Of a stretch of 64,000 nucleotides of DNA, positions 1 to 11,549 are shown piece by piece. A program made the position numbers and the translations under genes. Position 1 is the stretch's first letter, and every line of letters starts with the position of its first letter. The stretch comes from Torreya grandis (lineage: Eukaryota > Streptophyta > Pinopsida > Cupressales > Taxaceae), in NCBI GenBank assembly GCA_037957365.1, contig JARHVA010000316.1, forward strand, positions 682,001-746,000, read 5' to 3'. The notes under the pieces were generated by a model, which saw nothing but the letters and a program-made list of their open reading frames with translations, did not search any database and was not told where the DNA came from.

Positions 1-860
1 TTCAGAGATGATGTTCACAAATCAAAGGAGAAATCGTAATAAAATGATAAAAGACACTCCTCTTTTTTCATAAGTGTTGTTCAACAGATAAAATAAATAT
101 TTTGGGTGATGATAAGTAACTGTAACAGGGCATAATAACACAATAGAATGAAATGAGGCACAAATTCATCCCAAGGTCTTTTACACAAAAATAGAATACG
201 AAGGATAATTAGGGCATAGAGTCATCCCAAAATCCTTTACACAAGAATAGAAAAATAGACAAACTAAAGACAATAATGGCAACACAAAGTCTCTCCACAG
301 CCAGCTTTAGGACACCTTCCTGATTACTTTCACTAATTTTGCTTCTTTAATTAAGTGGTCAAAAAATGTATTAAGGAAACAGACATAAGAACAATTTCCC
401 CAACAACCAAGCTATTCCAGCACAAAGTCTGAAAAGTCACTTGTTTTCTTATTCAAATAATGAAATATGATCAACAATATGAGCTCAAAGTCTTAGTAAT
501 GCCTTTCAATTTAGGTAGAGTTTAATTTATGATAATCGAGAGAGATCTCCCTAAAAAAATAAGAGAGAGTCTAATATATAACCCTCTAAGAAAGACTTGG
601 GAGCAGTAACACATCATGTTGCATTAAATTTTGTTAAGAAGATATGATGGAATTAGGCGTATTTGCCCATTTTCTTTTCTCAATGCAGAGAAATAAGTCA
701 CGCCATTGAATGTTTGTGTTTTCCAATGTCCACCTGGTGGTCTAATTCTAGAAACATATCTTATGCATGAATATTTTTGGTCCTTCTTCATCGTTCCTCC
801 TTTTTTGGCTATTGAATCGAGTCCTTGGTTCAATTTGATCCTGTATTCTTTGGTCACTTT
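1..860. other. Unassigned left flank
   Basis: This is AT-rich sequence without a recognisable gene. A 77-codon open frame on the minus strand (624-857) has no domain I recognise and could be chance or a gene remnant. A local repeat of AYAAGAATAGAA-type sequence with CATCCCAARRTCYTTTACAC occurs at about 170-250. The stretch precedes the CACGTGGC-rich array and may belong to the same decayed LTR element, but no boundary is visible. Confidence 0.35.
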
Positions 861-2060
861 TCACTGGTCTTAACAATTGACATGTGGCACATTCTATTGC
901 AAAATAGATTAGGACACTTGGCAGTATCTACAAAACTTTGAGAGATGCTTATTGAAAGAGGCTTTGAAACTTGTAAGAAACTTGAGACACAGATGCAAAC
1001 ACTTGTCACGCTCCACAGAGTTATAACATGATATGTGGTGGCTTTCGCTTGTCTATAGAAGCTTTAGAAACATTTTTGAGATTCTTATGGAAGAGAACAT
1101 GTGGCAGTCTCCACTGAGCTTTGTCTATACTATAGAAACATTTGGAACTCATTTTAGATTCACTTGGATGTTAGCACTTGGCACGTTCTGTTCGAGTTTA
1201 GCCAATCACCTGAGACCCACCACAATCTTTACTCAATAAAAGGAAGAAGCTACGGATGTTGACACTTGGCATGTTTCGCTACTTTTATAGATGACACGTG
1301 GTGTGTTATACTACTTTGAAAGTTACTAAAAACTATGTCTCAGGAGATGACACGTGGCAGTTTCTACTAAAATTTGTAAGGGACATGTGGTGGCTTTCAA
1401 GTTTTTATTTCCTCGATGGGTTTTCTATTTCGGTAGACTTTTCCTTTGTATAAAAATTCTGAAGGAATTCTTTTAGATAATTTGTCTGAAGGAAATCTTC
1501 CTTCGCTTTACTTTTACTTTCTGTTGAGCTTTCTTTCTAGGTGAATTCCTTTAGATAAAAAGTCTAAAGGATCTTTTTCTTAACCATTTTGCTGCAGAAA
1601 CTTTTTTGAAGGAATTCCCTGTGTCTGCCTTTGCTTACTGCCCTCTGCAAGGGCACTCAGCTTAGTTCAATGTCCTCTACAAGGGTACTTGTTCCTTTGG
1701 CTTTGCCTTAGTCAATTTTCTACCAATATCAGTAGGGGACACGTGGTAGCATCCACTGTGAAATAGGCAAGGACATGTGGCAGCATCTGCTTAACTTATA
1801 GAGGCTTTGGATGCCTTTTGAGTGTCATGTGGAAGATGACACGTGGTGGCTTCTACTGTAGCTTTAGAAACACTGTAGATACACTTGGGACTCATTTTAG
1901 ATTCATGCAGATGTTGACACTTGGCATGTTTCATTTATCTTACAAGGGACACGTGGCAAATTCCACAGCTCTTAGAAATAAAGTAAAATGGGGCTCGACA
2001 GACGACACTTGGCAGCATCTGCTAGGCTCTGATGGGCTTTTCTCACCTTAGTCACTTTTA
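860..2060. repeat. LTR-like region with CACGTGGC (G-box-like) motif array
   Basis: The motif GACACGTGGC and one-base variants (CATGTGGC, CACTTGGC, CACGTGGT) recur roughly every 50-120 bases. Clear cases are at 1295-1302, 1351-1358, 1740-1747, 1840-1847 and 1950-1957. Around 1208-1240 a phrase of the type GAGACCCACCACAATCTTTA matches one in the LTRs of element A (about 18450 and 26356). I infer a diverged LTR fragment of an A-related family, although no TG/CA ends or TSD can be set. Two copies of a CTCTGCAARG phrase lie at about 1640 and 2070. What is seen is the motif repetition; the LTR origin is inference. Confidence 0.55.
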
Positions 2061-2089
2061 CTCACTACCCTCTGCAAAGACACTTGTCT

Positions 2090-2400
2090 CTTCAGCTTTG
2101 GGGCACTCCTTTGAACTTGCCACTTGAACTGATTGATTAAACCAAATTTGGTTCAATGGTTTAATGGTTCATTCCTTCATTTCTATTTATTCAATTGACC
2201 GCTTGAACCAAGCTCTCTGAAACAAACTGTGTTGAACCTACCACTTTGAACCTGTTAACTGAAGTGCTTAATGTTTGAAACTGGCTGATGTCGTTAAACC
2301 TTTGAGCCTTTTTAGAAGTGGGGTTCAATGGTTCAATCCTTCTTTGAAGCTTGTTGATGAACATTTTTTGTTGAACTAAGGCATTGAACTAGCCTCAAAA
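2090..2400. repeat. GGTTCAA/TTGAAC-rich degenerate repeat
   Basis: Short motifs GGTTCAA, TTGAACC and TTGAACT recur about every 15-30 bases in both orientations. The same motif dominates the opposite flank (63670-64000). D inserted between these two flanks, so both may be parts of one older element or satellite-like array. Confidence 0.5.
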
Positions 2401-2934
2401 GTATCTAAGTGTTGAGGAAAGCCTGCTCCTTTAACTGATAAAGCTTGAATAATTCCCAATTTTGAAAGTTCAAAATTATTTTTTTTGAAATGAGAAGAGA
2501 TAATTTTGTCTTGCAAGATCAAAATAGCTCATATGTTGTCTCAAAAATGCGCTTATATTTTTAGGGGACAACAGATAATATATCAAAAATAACAATTAGG
2601 CCAACTATTAAGATTCATTTCAATTTCAAATTTGATGACTTTAGGGCATGAACCAAGTTAAATCATGAAACCCAATCATACTTATAACCTAGTGAGTGTG
2701 AGTGAACCAAGCCAAATCACACTATTAAATCGGTGAATATAGATGATATAATCAATTCCAACCTAAAAACTTGGTAGGATCAAGTGATTTAATCACTTCA
2801 ACCATACCAAAAAATGAACTAACTATTGTAGTAGATTGCTCAATATAGTTCATAAAAGTCCAACTTGGTGGGTGGTGATACTCCTTGAAATTGTTTTGAA
2901 TTTAAAACTAATTTAGATTTTGAAATATTATGTG
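2401..2934. other. Unassigned AT-rich flank next to element D
   Basis: No gene or named repeat is seen. A phrase of the type GTGARTGAACCAAGCCAAATCACA recurs loosely at about 2650-2725. It ends at the CATATT that flanks element D. Confidence 0.3.
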
Positions 2935-2940
2935 CATATT
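2935..2940. repeat. Probable TSD of element D (left)
   Basis: CATATT, repeated at 62992-62997 directly after the right LTR. The exact frame (CATAT or ATATT) depends on the first base of the decayed left LTR. Confidence 0.5.
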
Positions 2941-4122
2941 TTAATACACATAATATTTTTAAAATTTTATCAAATACTGATGTTTTACATCTTATAAGAA
3001 CCCATCGAGACTCAATGTCTCTGAGTGTATGCCTTAAAGTGTGCACTGGGAAAGAGGTGGGCATACCATTGGTGGAATTGTTGTCCCTTATTTCCACTTA
3101 TTACCAATCCAACTAGCTCCTAAAATTATTCCCTAAATCATTACTCCTTATTTTCATACTCCTCTAGTCTTTTCCAACTTTCCATCACTCTTTTCCTCAC
3201 TTTATGCCCCTTTTGATATTTGGTTTTACTAGGTCAACTGGGTTAACCATGTACAGTTTTGGGTAAAATTCATTTAGGGTCTAAGTCAGCTCTTGACAAA
3301 CTTAGTCCGTGACCTAGTGAATTTTTGTCCTTAATTATACTAGGTTGACTGGGTCGACCCTGTCAGCTAAAACTTTTGGAGGGATTAGGGTTAAATCTAC
3401 CTATATATATAATATCATTTTGTCATTATTTCATAATCAATCAACCAAGAGTTATTATTCACTTGCACTTCTTTATAATCTACTCTTCTACCATTTTACT
3501 TCAAGAGTCTTATCTTAGGGTTTCTAAGTGGAGAATCTAGTCTTGTGGAAAAGTTTTGGATGATTTGGCCTTCTTAGTGATCCTTAAAAACCATAACAAC
3601 CTTTTGTGAAGCCCCTTTGGCCAAGAGAGAGACTGAGTATCAACAGGTTCATCATTCAAGTAAGTATTCTCTAACTTTTCTCCTCTCTTTAGTAGATACA
3701 AGTAACATAAGTATTGGCTTCAAATAGTATTACTCTTTTTATTTCATGTATTAGGGTCTTACTCATACATATCTTAATTGGGATTCTCTTATACATGTTT
3801 CTTTTGTTTACTAACCAACATATTGTACCAAAAGCTTTGGTGAGCACTAGATTATATCTGCTTTACTTGTTATTAGTTTAGTGATATATCAAAATATAGG
3901 ACTCTCTTAAGGTTATTACATGATTGTGCTTGACTGGAGGATTTGGAACCCTCCCTATCAAAGTGTATTATGGTAAGAGATCCCCTAATCGGGTCTAGTG
4001 GATCCCCATATTGGTTATGTTCTCGATTATCTAATGTACCCCCAATTGAAAGTGTATGGTATGATCTATATTTTCTGAGTTAGGATTGATTTATAGACAT
4101 GATGCATTTCTAATTGCATACA
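2941..4122 (+). repeat. Element D 5' LTR
   Basis: Homologous over its whole length to 61802-62991. Both copies share the AAGAACCCATYGAGACTCAAT block, the GTTGTCCCTTATTTCCACTT block, two tracts of the type TAGGTYGACYGGGTYGACCC, and the ending ATTGCATACA. Similarity stops right after that CA in both. A TATA-like TATATATA sits at 3402-3409. The PBS follows three bases downstream. The start could instead be the TG at 2931, but the CATATT flanks favour 2941. Confidence 0.8.
3402..3409 (+). promoter_or_regulatory. Probable TATA box of element D LTR
   Basis: TATATATA in the middle of the LTR, conserved at 62270-62277 in the 3' LTR. Position about 460 bases into the LTR is consistent with the end of U3. 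Confidence 0.5.
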
Positions 4123-4125
4123 TTC

Positions 4126-4143
4126 TGGTGAACCTGACATGAA
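4126..4143 (+). other. Element D primer-binding site
   Basis: TGGTGAACCTGACATGAA, three bases after the LTR end. It has the TGG start expected for pairing with a tRNA CCA end. Its first 13 bases are identical to the PBS of element E (minus strand, 60188-60205). I do not assign the tRNA. Confidence 0.75.
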
Positions 4144-6100
4144 TCTGACCCTTACAAGATTTATTTCACATTTTTATTATTTTATCATTTTATTTTTATA
4201 TATTTACAATACTGGATTGACAGTGTTAATTCAGTTCTAACTTTTATGTACATGTTTAACACATAATCACATCAATACGACTCTATTATATCTATGCAAG
4301 TTTTTTATCAGGTACAGGTTACTATGTCAACTCAGTCAACATAGTATACTTTCAAACATCCAGTTCAGGATACTAGGTCAACCTTATCAACTTTGTACAT
4401 TTCCATACTTTTATAAAACATACTAGGTTGACCTTATCAACACAATACATTTTATAGGTTTTCAGTAAATAGAAATTACAAAGCTAGGTCGACAAGTATA
4501 AATTAGGGTACTTCAACAACAATCTCATTCTCCTCTTCATCCTCCAAACCACCAAGGTTCCTTTCTATCCTTATCTATCATTTCTATAGTTTTATTTTTC
4601 ATAGTTTATAGTCTTTAAAACTACCCCTATATAGTCAACTAGGTCGGCCCTATTGACCTAGTTCTATATTCTATCTAGAAAACTAGGTCGAAATTATCAA
4701 CGTAGTTCTTTTTATACCCTTAATTTAGTAGTACAGAGTCAACACTATCAACTATGTTCTATAATCTCTGCATACACTATCATCAGAATCGACACTATAC
4801 TATGTTTCAAAGTTGGAATTAATATTCATATGCTAGTAATTATCTCACAATTTCATTACTTATTACTTGCATGCTTAGAATATATCACATAGTCTAATTA
4901 GGTGGTTTTTCAATATACCATTTAGTTGCACTATTTGTTCTTTTATGTACACATTACCAAATCATAAAATCTTAATATGCATTTTAACAATTTTTTGCCC
5001 AAGGCCTACCTACTAAGATTTCATCACCAAGGGGGAAGCCGACTTGGTTTTCTATCCAAGTATAAACATGTGGTTTATAGTATATTTTGGCTAAGCACTT
5101 GACATCCTTCTCATTATGGTGTGTGAAGTGTGAAGTGAGGGGGTAGGCCCCAATACCAAGCCAATACCATTACCATTATAAATGCCTTTCAGCCCAAACA
5201 TCCTGAAACCATCCTTAGATTGCTTTTTAGTTCTTTGTAATACAACCAAGTTCCTATCACATCTAAAATACCATTCTAATAATCTAATAATATTCAAGAT
5301 AACCACTTAGTTATATTTTTCATTTTCCAAGTTGACTGCTTGCTCTTTTCTCACATTGTATGTTGTATTATAAAAATTTGCATTAGCTAGAATTGGTACA
5401 AGGTTTTGTGTTATGTGCCTTAATTGGATCAATCTCATTGACCCAATTAAATTTGTGTTTCCTTTCATTTATTGATTTAAAAAGTGCTTTCAATTTTTTT
5501 CCTATTTTAGTAAATAGTCGTTTTGCTTGACATAGTCTCTTATAGGCTATCTATTTTTTCCCTACCTAAAGTATTAGGTTGATTCTATTGACTCTGTACA
5601 CTTTTTTAGCCCCTATTTCTTGTACTAGGTTGACCCTATTGACTCTGTATAAGATTTAGGACCTTGTTTTATGTACTAGTTCAACCTAGTTGACTCTGTA
5701 CCTTTTTTTGATTTCCCTATCTACCAACCTAGTTCTCTATTTCACCTTCTTAGCATTGTATTAATTTATCTCAAGTCATCATGAAGTCTCCTATCAAAAT
5801 CTTCTTAGACATCTTGATTCCATTTAAATACTATATGAGATGTTCATTTCTCCCTCTCTTTTCCTCCCAAGAAAACCATCACTCTTGGGAAACCTCTTCC
5901 CCTCCTTCCATGACTTGTAACATGGTGCAAATAACATATCAAGATGAATTTGATGGGTTTGATCCTTTCTATACCTACTAAGATACTTCTCATCTTCAAA
6001 ACCTTGAAACTAATGTGGGAGAAATTGACATGTCTAATCCATAATCCCTTTAATAATCCATCTTTTCACAACCCTCCCCCTAATACCAATTCAAGGAGTG
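4144..6100 (+). other. Element D leader with ACTAGGTYGACC motif array
   Basis: About 2 kb of untranslated leader lies between PBS and gag. The phrase ACTAGGTTGACC...TATTGACTCTGTAC and variants recur at about 4310-4360, 4365-4400, 4425-4455, 4480-4495, 4635-4670, 4680-4710, 5573-5615, 5628-5660 and 5675-5705. The same motif is in both D LTRs (about 3225-3365 and 62095-62235). Short open frames at 5781-5981 and 5944-6138 look non-coding or just upstream of gag. Confidence 0.6.
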
Positions 6101-6102
6101 AT

Positions 6103-7120
6103 CCTACCAATACCAATCCACTTATTGATACAACTTAACTTCTTACCCAATTCATACAACAAATAAACATAATGCAAAACTATAACACTAATCAAATGAT
6201 GCAACTCCAACATCATTTTATTAATATGGATAATCAAACTTTGGTTATCCATCCTCAAGCTAATCCTAATTATATTCTTCCACCTCTTAGAGATGCCTCG
6301 AGGAATGTTATTCCTCAACCCATAATGAATAACAAGATGCTTCAAACTATTCAAAATGAGCCCTTAACTCCATTTATTACATCTATTGATATTGGTAACA
6401 TATCTCCAACTATCAATTATGATGGGACTAAAGATCCTGCCTCATTTCTCAAATCCTTTAACAACCTTTACAAAGAGTGGATCCAAACTAATACTTTCAC
6501 CACAACTAAACTCTTAGTCAAAACCTTCACTAGCAATGTATTAGAATGGCACAACTAATTACCCCAACATTCCATTTGAAAACTAGAATATTTAGTTTAT
6601 CCTTTAGTTAAAGAGTTTCAATGCAATGATCTTCCTAAAAATTATCTTAGCTACTTCATCAATGCTAAGCAATTTCCCACTAAATCGGCTAATGGCTTTA
6701 TCAAAAGATGGAAATCATTAACCCATAAAGCTGACCATAAAATGACTGATGATAAATTATTCAAACTCTTTATTATTGATTTGAATCTTTTTCTTCAATA
6801 TAAGGTTCAAACTTTTGTTCCCCAAACACTTAATGAAGCTCTTGATCAAGCTAAATGTCAAGGAATTCTCATGACGCAATTTAAACCTAGTCTTAAACTC
6901 CTAAAATGATCTTTTCAAACATTTACCAATGCTATCACTAGTAATATTATGTAAATTAAACCCATAGTTACCAAAGCCAACATACCTTCACCTTCTCACA
7001 CAACACTATTGGTGCAACAAATGAAACAAATTTTACCGCCCTCTTAACCTTTCACTTATCCTAATAATCCTCCTAAGTGGTATGACTCTAATAATTTTTA
7101 TTGGTTCTAATATTTGTTAC
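6103..7120 (+). pseudogene. Element D gag remnant
   Basis: Gag packages the element RNA into cytoplasmic virus-like particles. One frame runs through this stretch with a few stops. A 128-codon open part (6172-6558) contains the start of the conserved plant retrotransposon gag domain: INYDGTKDPASFLKSF, then a YKEWIQTNTFTTTKLLVKTF-type helix and VLEWHN just before a stop. The same frame continues after that stop with ANGFIKRWKSLTHKADHKM and a DLNLFLQYKVQTF segment, as expected for the second half of the domain. I see no clear zinc knuckle, and the frame is lost near 7120. The first visible Met at 6172 is not certainly the true start. Family assignment rests on motif order and on the protease directly downstream. 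Confidence 0.72.
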
Positions 7121-7329
7121 TCCCATGAATATTATAGAGGGATAACTAAATATATTGTCTCTTATATGCTTGGTGATTCATTTAATCATGATGCCTGATC
7201 AACCTCATTATCAAGAGTACACTGCTGCTTCTAAAAAATGATAGGTTTCTAAAGCTTCTGCCTCAAATAACCAAAAATCATTTTCAAATAGTCAACTAAA
7301 TACCAAGGATGTTTGTGCCTTTGATGCTA

Positions 7330-8235
7330 ATTATGACCAATATTATAACAATTCTCAATATGTTAACACTGCTAAAGTCAATTATCATCACAAAATGGCT
7401 CACAAAGATCTTGTTAACAAACCTAAGAAACCATCTTTAGAAGAACAACTTATCAAGGACACTACAACCACTAATCTAGCTTTAGAAGCCCATGAGGAAC
7501 CACCTCCTCCTTCCGAACCTCCAACCACATCTATTCTTCCAAAATCTACCTTACCTCCTAAACCTCATGCTAGTTATTCTTCTAAATCTCATCGAAACCT
7601 TCTTGAATATATTAACTCTATGCCTTATAAGATTTCACTTATGGAGTTGGTTCATAATTCACCCTATCATTCCAAGTTCCTTATGAAACAATTACAAGAG
7701 ATTGAAGATCCATCCTCTATAGATGAAGAACCACCTTCTATTTAACCTCAATTTAATAATGTTCATACCATTGAAACTATGTGTCCTTCTAAGCCTTCTA
7801 TTAAATTTTATTGAAACTATGATGAAATTCTCTTTCATGTTGATGATCTGCCACTCTTTATTAAAATAACCATTAATACTACCCTTATCCATAAATTTCT
7901 AGTTGATGAAGGCTCTGGTATTAATGTCACATCTTTATGGCTAATCCAAAAACTTGGTTATAACAAGGATCATCTCAAGTAAACCTATCTTACCTGTCAT
8001 GGATTTGATAAGACTAATAAAAATCCACTTGGTTATATTTGGCTTCTGTTAATAATTGGACCTAAGACCATTTGAACTAAGCTTATGGTCTTTGATTTAA
8101 CCTTATCTTATAATATACTCCTTGGTCACCCATGAAATCAAAGAATGAGGGCTATTGCTTCTTCTGATAGCCAATGCATTAAATTCTTACATAATGGAAA
8201 ATTATATAAGGATGAAGCTAATCCTAAATCTTAGT
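7330..8235 (+). pseudogene. Element D aspartic protease remnant
   Basis: This is the polyprotein-cleaving protease of a Ty3/gypsy element. A single frame carries a 116-codon open part (7395-7745) rich in Pro, Ser and Glu (linker), then a stop and the protease core. The core shows FLVDEGSGINVTSLWLI near 7895-7945, where the Asp and Gly-Ser fit the Tat-type D-x-G-S active site, and later LSYNILLGHP (about 8104-8130), the usual second hydrophobic-Gly motif. Stops within the core (about 7743, 7813, 7980, 8071, 8134) are mostly single-base changes from Gln, Trp or Arg codons. The product would be inactive. Confidence 0.75.
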
Positions 8236-9115
8236 ATCATATTCCTACCATTCCCAAGATCAATAATGCTTCTTTACCCAAGTTCATCAACATCAATCGT
8301 GATTTAAAAATTAATCTTATTGATTTAGATGATGATGAACCTAATGATTTATAATATACTTGTAATATTACCAAGCTACCTACCTACATTTTAGAGTGCC
8401 TTACTCCTTTATTACCTTAAGACCATATTATTCCTCTTATTGATGATATCACTGATTTTCCCCTCCATGAAATGCTTAGGAACTTCTTTATTCAAAATAT
8501 CCCTTCACTTATAATGAATTTGGAGTGGCCAAATTATTTCAAGATCCTCTCATCATGTATCCACATACATTTAATAATATTGGGATTTCACCATCTGAAA
8601 CACCTCTTGAATCTCAAGCATGTACCATTTCTCCAACATATGATGATGATTACATAATGACCCAAGCTCAATATTGAGACTTATATGTCTAACATTATCA
8701 GAAAACCTTAACTTAAATTCATGATTTTAACCAAGATGTTCATACCATTTCTATGAATCATGACTTCAATCATAAATATTATGTGCTTCCTATCGATTCT
8801 CCACTTCTTGATACCCTTTAAGTGGTAGAACAAATTATACCTTCTGAATCTCTCAAAATTTTTGCATCTTATTTACCACCTATAGATCCAATAATTGCAT
8901 CTAATCCTTCCCCTATCACTAAAACCAATGACACTTAAATCCATTTTGATCCATCTACCTCTCCTACTCCTGAGATTACACTAGAGGCCAAGGTAACCAA
9001 TGTCATTTAGATACATTCTAAGTATGATCACCATGGCAATCAATTTTTTGATCTCAAAGTAAATGTTGAGTATTATGGTCCTCTTCCCACCTTGCCTAGT
9101 GATGAATCTATTCTT
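8236..9115 (+). other. Element D pro-RT spacer, decayed coding
   Basis: This is frame-shifting, stop-rich sequence with Asp/Pro/Ile-rich fragments between protease and RT. Tat-type elements usually have a poorly conserved linker here. A 61-codon open frame at 8472-8657 looks like chance. No domain is recognised. Confidence 0.5.
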
Positions 9116-9119
9116 AAAA

Positions 9120-10330
9120 TACTTCATGCCTGAAAAACTCAACTTCCTTGAAAACATCATAAACTTGGGAATTTCAAAGCCAAAATCCCTTGTTTCAACA
9201 AGTTTGTTGCTAGAATTGATCCCAAAGCTAATCTAATTTATTATTTACCTAATGCACCATATTACTTCTAAGACAAAAATGCCATGCTTGTTAAAGAAGC
9301 CAATCACATTGAGTATGGTACTCCATCCTACCATCAACTAATTATAGTTTCTCATGAACTCTCGCCTATCAAGTATGGTATTTTTAGCTTATTATTTGAT
9401 AAATATCATGATATCTTTGCTTGGTCCTATAAGGACATGCCTGGTATTGACCCTATAATTATGGTGCATAACATCATTACTTAACCTGATGCCAAGCCTA
9501 TACATCAAAAATAAAGGAAATTCTCCCCTGAAGTTACCACATTATGTCACAAGGAAATCATCAAATTACTTGATAATAAATTTGTCAAACAAATGGACTA
9601 TTTCAAACGAGTTTCTAATATTATTCCCATGCAGAAAAAGGTCACATGGTCATTCACATTTATATTGATTTCCACAATCTTAACCTCACTTGTCCTAACG
9701 ACAACTTCCCTTTATCTTCGATAGATACCATCATTGATTCCATAGCTAGTTATGAAATGTAATCTCTTATGGATGGAATCTCAGGCTACAATAAGATTCA
9801 CATTGCCTCCAAAGACCAACATAAGACCACGTTCACCATAGAATGGGGCACCTATTACTATGTCAAAATGCCCTTCAGCTTCAAAAATGCCAGAGGCACT
9901 TACCAACAAGTAATGACTCATATATTTCATTATATTATCCATAAAAATTGTAGAAACATATGTGGATAACCTCATTTTTAAATCCAAAAATTGTAAGAGT
10001 CATCTTTTTAATATTGTTATCATTTTGACTATCTTCTTAAACACTAAGACTAAATCCTTACATATGTGTCTTTGGTGTCACATCTAGAAAATTATCAGGA
10101 TTCATAGTCTTTCTCCACATCATTGATGTTGACCTAACTAAGATTAGTGCTATCATCAACATGCCCATTACTTTATCCATTCTAGACATTCACACTTACT
10201 TAGACAAACTTAGGGTAATTAGATGGTTTATCCCTAAAATGGATTATCTCATATACTCTGTCAATTCTCTTCTTAAGGTAATGCCTTAAAATGGATGGAC
10301 CTTTGTCAAAAATCATTTATAACGTGAAAG
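9120..10330 (+). pseudogene. Element D reverse transcriptase remnant
   Basis: This copied the element RNA into cDNA. Before the catalytic core, an open part (9284-9484) ends in a motif typical just upstream of gypsy RT: YHDIFAWSYKDMPGIDP. The core continues after a frame change with SLMDGISGYNKIHIA (SLIDGFSGYNQI type), TTFTIEWGTYYYVKMPFSFKNA and ATYQ-like GTYQQVM at 9769-9950. The YVDD box follows in yet another frame at 9959-9970 and reads YVDN, so the second catalytic Asp is lost. Three reading frames are needed to follow the domain. The thumb region to about 10330 is only faintly readable. Confidence 0.8.
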
Positions 10331-10334
10331 AGTC

Positions 10335-10780
10335 ATTACTTCACCTACCTATACTTTGTCCTCCTTCCAATGATCAACGCTTGATTCTATATACTTCTTT
10401 CACACCTATATTAGTTGGGGCAATGCTTACCTAACAAGATGATACTGAAAGAGAGTATGTAATTTATTACATTAGTCTAAGCCTCATCAATTATGAGAAA
10501 TGTTATACAAAATTTGAATGTGATTGCCTCACCATCTATTTCATAGCTAAAAAGATTCAACACTACATGTTATACCAGACCACTTATGTCATCATTCATT
10601 CTGACCCCCTTCAACATTTCTTCTCCAAATCCTTTCTTCCTAGAGATAAAATTGGAAAATGGATGGTCTTTCCTATGGAATTTGATCTTCTTATTATAAC
10701 TCAAAAAACTATCAAAGAACAAGTTATAGCTGAGCTCCTGTGCCTACTACCAATCACCTTAGTCTTCCATATGATAATAT
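10335..10780 (+). pseudogene. Element D RNase H (first domain) remnant
   Basis: This is the gypsy-type RNase H/connection domain after RT. The frame reads LYTSFTPILVGAMLT, VIYYISLSLINYEKCYT, CLTIYFIAKKIQHYML and VIIHSDPLQHFFSK, matching the order of the family blocks (YxSx..AxGAxLxQ, YYxSxxLxxxExxYxxxEK, LALxxxxxKLRxYL, DPLxxxL). The Asp normally opening the first block is absent, and one stop lies at about 10430. An open part runs 10567-10908. Confidence 0.7.
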
Positions 10781-10799
10781 TTTATATATTAAAGGTCTC

Positions 10800-11400
10800 A
10801 ATCAAGCTATTTATCACAAAGATTAGTTTTATAACTTTACCATTGATCTCGAAGAAAGTAATCTTGATGAATCCACTATCCCCTTTGATATTACTAAACC
10901 TAAAGTAGTTATCAAAGAGCTTCTTGAGATTAATGTTGACTTGCATAAGGATACTTGGATCCTTCACTTTGATGGTACTAAATTCCTTCAAGGAGCTAGG
11001 GAAGGTTATATTCTTACAAGTACCCTTGGTAAAATCATTCTTTTATCTTTATACTTCACCTTTGATGTCACCAATAATATGACTGAGTACGAAGCTATAA
11101 TCTTAGGCATGAGAGTTAACCTTGATTTAGACATCCAATATCTACATGCCTTAGGTGATTCTTAGCTTATTTGCTATCAATTCGATCATGACTACCAATG
11201 AAAAAGTGAAAATGTCATTTCTTATCATCAAATTCCAACCACTCTCATTAAGTATTTCATCTCTTTTACTATTAAGGCTATCCCTAGAGATCAAAATTCC
11301 ATTGTTAATTCCCTTGCTTCCACAACATCTCTCTTTCATCCCCACTAGGCTCTTTATGATCCCAATTTTATTATCCAAATAAGAAAATCTCTATCCTCTA
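10800..11400 (+). pseudogene. Element D second RNase H (archaeal-type) remnant
   Basis: A second RNase H domain sits between the first one and integrase. An open part (10941-11165) gives WILHFDGTKFLQGAREGYIL, then NNMTEYEAIILGMRV and HALGDS. The Asp, Glu and Asp of the D-E-D active site are all visible. The strand order DG-T..GAG..L / TNNxxEYExLxxGL / xxGDSxL is that of the archaeal-type RNase H known from plant Tat-lineage elements. After the stop following GDS the same frame is lost; IPRDQNSIVNSLAS (about 11280-11320) in another frame matches the usual C-terminal block. It presumably removed template RNA during cDNA synthesis. Confidence 0.75.
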
Positions 11401-11549
11401 CTCAACCATCAAATTCACTTATCTTCCACATTGAGGCTACTACCATTCGATAAAGCCATAGCATAAATACATCATTCAATTCTTTAAACATCAAAATTAT
11501 CCTCCTAACTTAGATTATCATGAAAAGACACGTATTCATAAACAAGCTT

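Noticed and set aside
624..857. 77-codon minus-strand frame with a RPPGGHWKTQTFNG peptide
   Set aside because: Looks more protein-like than most chance frames, but I cannot place it in a family and see no exon signals; left as unassigned flank.
2921..2940. Extending the D LTR left to the TG at 2921 or 2931
   Set aside because: Similarity to the matching stretch before 61802 is weak and no matching TSD results; 2941 fits the CATATT pair better, though not conclusively.
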